Of a stretch of DNA of 5,203 nt, positions 4,345 through 5,203 are shown in pieces. Source of the stretch: an uncultured Fibrobacterota bacterium. Lineage in GTDB: Bacteria > Fibrobacterota > Chitinivibrionia > Chitinivibrionales > Chitinispirillaceae. Both the position numbers and the translations under genes were made by a program. Each line of letters begins with the position of its first letter. Position 1 is the stretch's first letter. The stretch is taken from contig CAISVC010000344.1 of NCBI GenBank assembly GCA_903888815.1, positions 1 to 5,203 of the forward strand, written 5' to 3'. The notes under the pieces are model-generated. The model was given only the letters and a program-made list of their open reading frames with translations, searched no databases and was not told the DNA's origin.

Positions 4345-5203
4345 CTATGCGATATGATACCGTTTTTTCGATGTGATAACGATTCTGTCGGCGATTAATC
4401 CGGCGAGTATTTCGTTTAACAGGTTCAAGGGTATTGCAAGCCGACGCGAAATCTCTCCAGATGTGAGCGGCCCCTGATCCAGCAATAAGCGTATTATTTT
4501 ACCTCTCTTCTGCCTTCGCGAGCCTTCAAAACGCGGCTGTTTTTTGTACTGTGCGCTGCGGCGTCCGGCGTTGCCGTAGTGCTTTTTCAGCATGCTGCCG
4601 TAGTCCATGAGTGCCGAGTACCATTTTCGAGGATTTTTCTTATCAAGCACCATTCGGGCGACAGGCAGCAGATCTTTATCGTTAATAATACCGTCGAAGC
4701 TGACAGTTTCTTTCAGGGAATGGGCAGGCGGGGAGCGCCGAGGTTGTCGAGCGAACATAGGGGGCGCCTGCACCTTTAGGTGCAGGGCGGGGGGGCCCCA
4801 GAGAGCGCCGTGCCTGACGGCAGGCAGGAGGCAATCTTCGGCGACCCCTGGACAATAAAAATCTGAAAAAAAATGGTGGATCAGCACTGTCCTGATATTG
4901 GTCTCCAGAAAAACCACCGGTTTATTAAAGGCAAAAGCCGCGAGGGATGCCGCGGTCGCTTTGCCGATGCCGGGCAGTGTTTCCAGCAATTCCGGAGAAG
5001 AGGGGAGCATGCCGTTATATTCCCTTGCTATAATTTCAGCAGCCCGTTTAAGGTTAAGCGCACGGCGGTTGTAGCCGAGCCCCTGCCAGAGTGAAAGTAC
5101 TTTTTTAAGCGGCGCCTCTGCCAGCGCGGAGAACGAAGGCAGGGCCGCGACAAAGGCTTCGAATTTCGGCCCGACCCGGTCCGCCTGCGTCTGCTGGAGC
5201 ATG
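4345..5203 (-). CDS. mutY: MutY-family adenine DNA glycosylase, 5' partial, with in-frame insertion
   Basis: Helix-hairpin-helix glycosylase, by homology removing adenine mispaired with 8-oxoguanine. The visible part begins at MLQQTQ, which in E. coli MutY follows the catalytic Glu37, so the true start lies some 30-40 codons outside the window and the ATG at 5200-5202 is internal. Numbering from that Met: WQGLGYNRRALNL (39-51), the HhH LPGIGKATA (76-84), then FLETNIR (98-104), where Glu100 occupies the usual catalytic-Asp position. RRSAQY (214-219) and FEGSRRQ (225-231) mark a subgroup. The four Fe-S cysteines expected after ALMDYG (197-202) are absent. A winged-helix-like tail follows (about 235-285). 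Residues about 115-163 are a proline-, arginine- and alanine-rich insertion encoded by GC-rich palindromic DNA (4714-4850), yet the frame is intact on both sides. thiE follows 9 nt after the stop. Family is confident; exact specificity less so. Confidence 0.85.
   Translation of the reverse strand, partial: MLQQTQADRVGPKFEAFVAALPSFSALAEAPLKKVLSLWQGLGYNRRALNLKRAAEIIAREYNGMLPSSPELLETLPGIGKATAASLAAFAFNKPVVFLETNIRTVLIHHFFSDFYCPGVAEDCLLPAVRHGALWGPPALHLKVQAPPMFARQPRRSPPAHSLKETVSFDGIINDKDLLPVARMVLDKKNPRKWYSALMDYGSMLKKHYGNAGRRSAQYKKQPRFEGSRRQKRGKIIRLLLDQGPLTSGEISRRLAIPLNLLNEILAGLIADRIVITSKKRYHIA
4714..4850. repeat. GC-rich palindromic element inserted in frame within mutY
   Basis: The segment is bounded by CAGGG (4714-4718) and its inverted copy CCCTG (4846-4850). 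It contains a 9-bp perfect stem CCTGCACCT/AGGTGCAGG (4767-4775, 4778-4786), a stem TGCCTG/CAGGCA (4811-4816, 4821-4826), a run of seven G followed by CCCC (4789-4799), and an 8-bp direct repeat GAGCGCCG (4733-4740 and 4803-4810). It is much more GC-rich than the gene around it and coincides with a stretch of the protein that has no counterpart in MutY relatives. As bounded, it is 137 bp, not a multiple of three, so the true insertion must include a few more or fewer bases; no convincing target-site duplication was found. It encodes no protein of its own, so it would be a non-autonomous element. Confidence 0.6.

Noticed and set aside
4714..4850. Reading the mutY insertion as a frameshift or pseudogene lesion
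   Set aside because: Conserved glycosylase sequence continues in the same frame on both sides and through to a normal C-terminus, so the gene appears intact apart from the extra residues.
4702..4854. GACA on both sides of the mutY insertion (4702-4705 and 4851-4854) as a target-site duplication
   Set aside because: Four bases match by chance easily, one copy is eight bases away from the inverted end, and the implied length does not preserve the frame.

Overview
The window is bacterial chromosomal DNA holding two housekeeping gene groups in convergent orientation. The plus strand carries a compact pyrimidine-synthesis cluster, pyrR-pyrB-pyrC. The minus strand carries an adenine-glycosylase gene (mutY family, 5' end outside the window) followed closely by thiE. 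No tRNA, rRNA, CRISPR array, transposase or integrase was seen. The organism cannot be named from this sequence. The pyr genes are GC-rich, the flanking small ORF is AT-rich, and the intergenic spacers carry GC-rich palindromes. PyrR is best known from Gram-positive bacteria but occurs in several other phyla, so it does not decide the taxon. An environmental, possibly uncultured lineage is a guess.

Layout. Positions 1-45 are probably the 3' end of an upstream gene. It abuts a 101-codon AT-rich ORF of unknown function (48-353). The 190-bp spacer before pyrR contains a GC-rich, multiply palindromic block (395-469) bounded by 7-bp direct repeats, then a pyrimidine-rich tract with no clear ribosome binding site. 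pyrR (544-1092), pyrB (1096-2037) and pyrC (2034-3377) are packed with a 3-nt gap and a 4-bp overlap, as expected of one translationally coupled operon. The 313-bp convergent spacer (3378-3690) is not coding. It holds three consecutive perfect hairpins and a separate 9-bp-stem palindrome. On the minus strand, mutY (4345 to beyond 5203) and thiE (3691-4335) are 9 nt apart.

How the genes work together. PyrB and PyrC catalyse the second and third steps of UMP synthesis, and PyrR is the uridine-nucleotide-responsive regulator of such operons. carAB, pyrD, pyrE and pyrF are not in the window. ThiE joins the thiazole and pyrimidine halves of thiamine, and the MutY-like protein is a base-excision repair enzyme. 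Those two look linked only by co-transcription.

The most interesting feature is inside the mutY-like gene. A GC-rich palindromic segment of about 137 bp (4714-4850, ends CAGGG/CCCTG) interrupts the conserved glycosylase domain without breaking the frame, adding roughly 45-50 residues in a loop. Similar palindrome-rich DNA lies in both intergenic spacers. This suggests a genome-wide dispersed palindromic element that can also sit in frame within genes, in the manner of Rickettsia palindromic elements.
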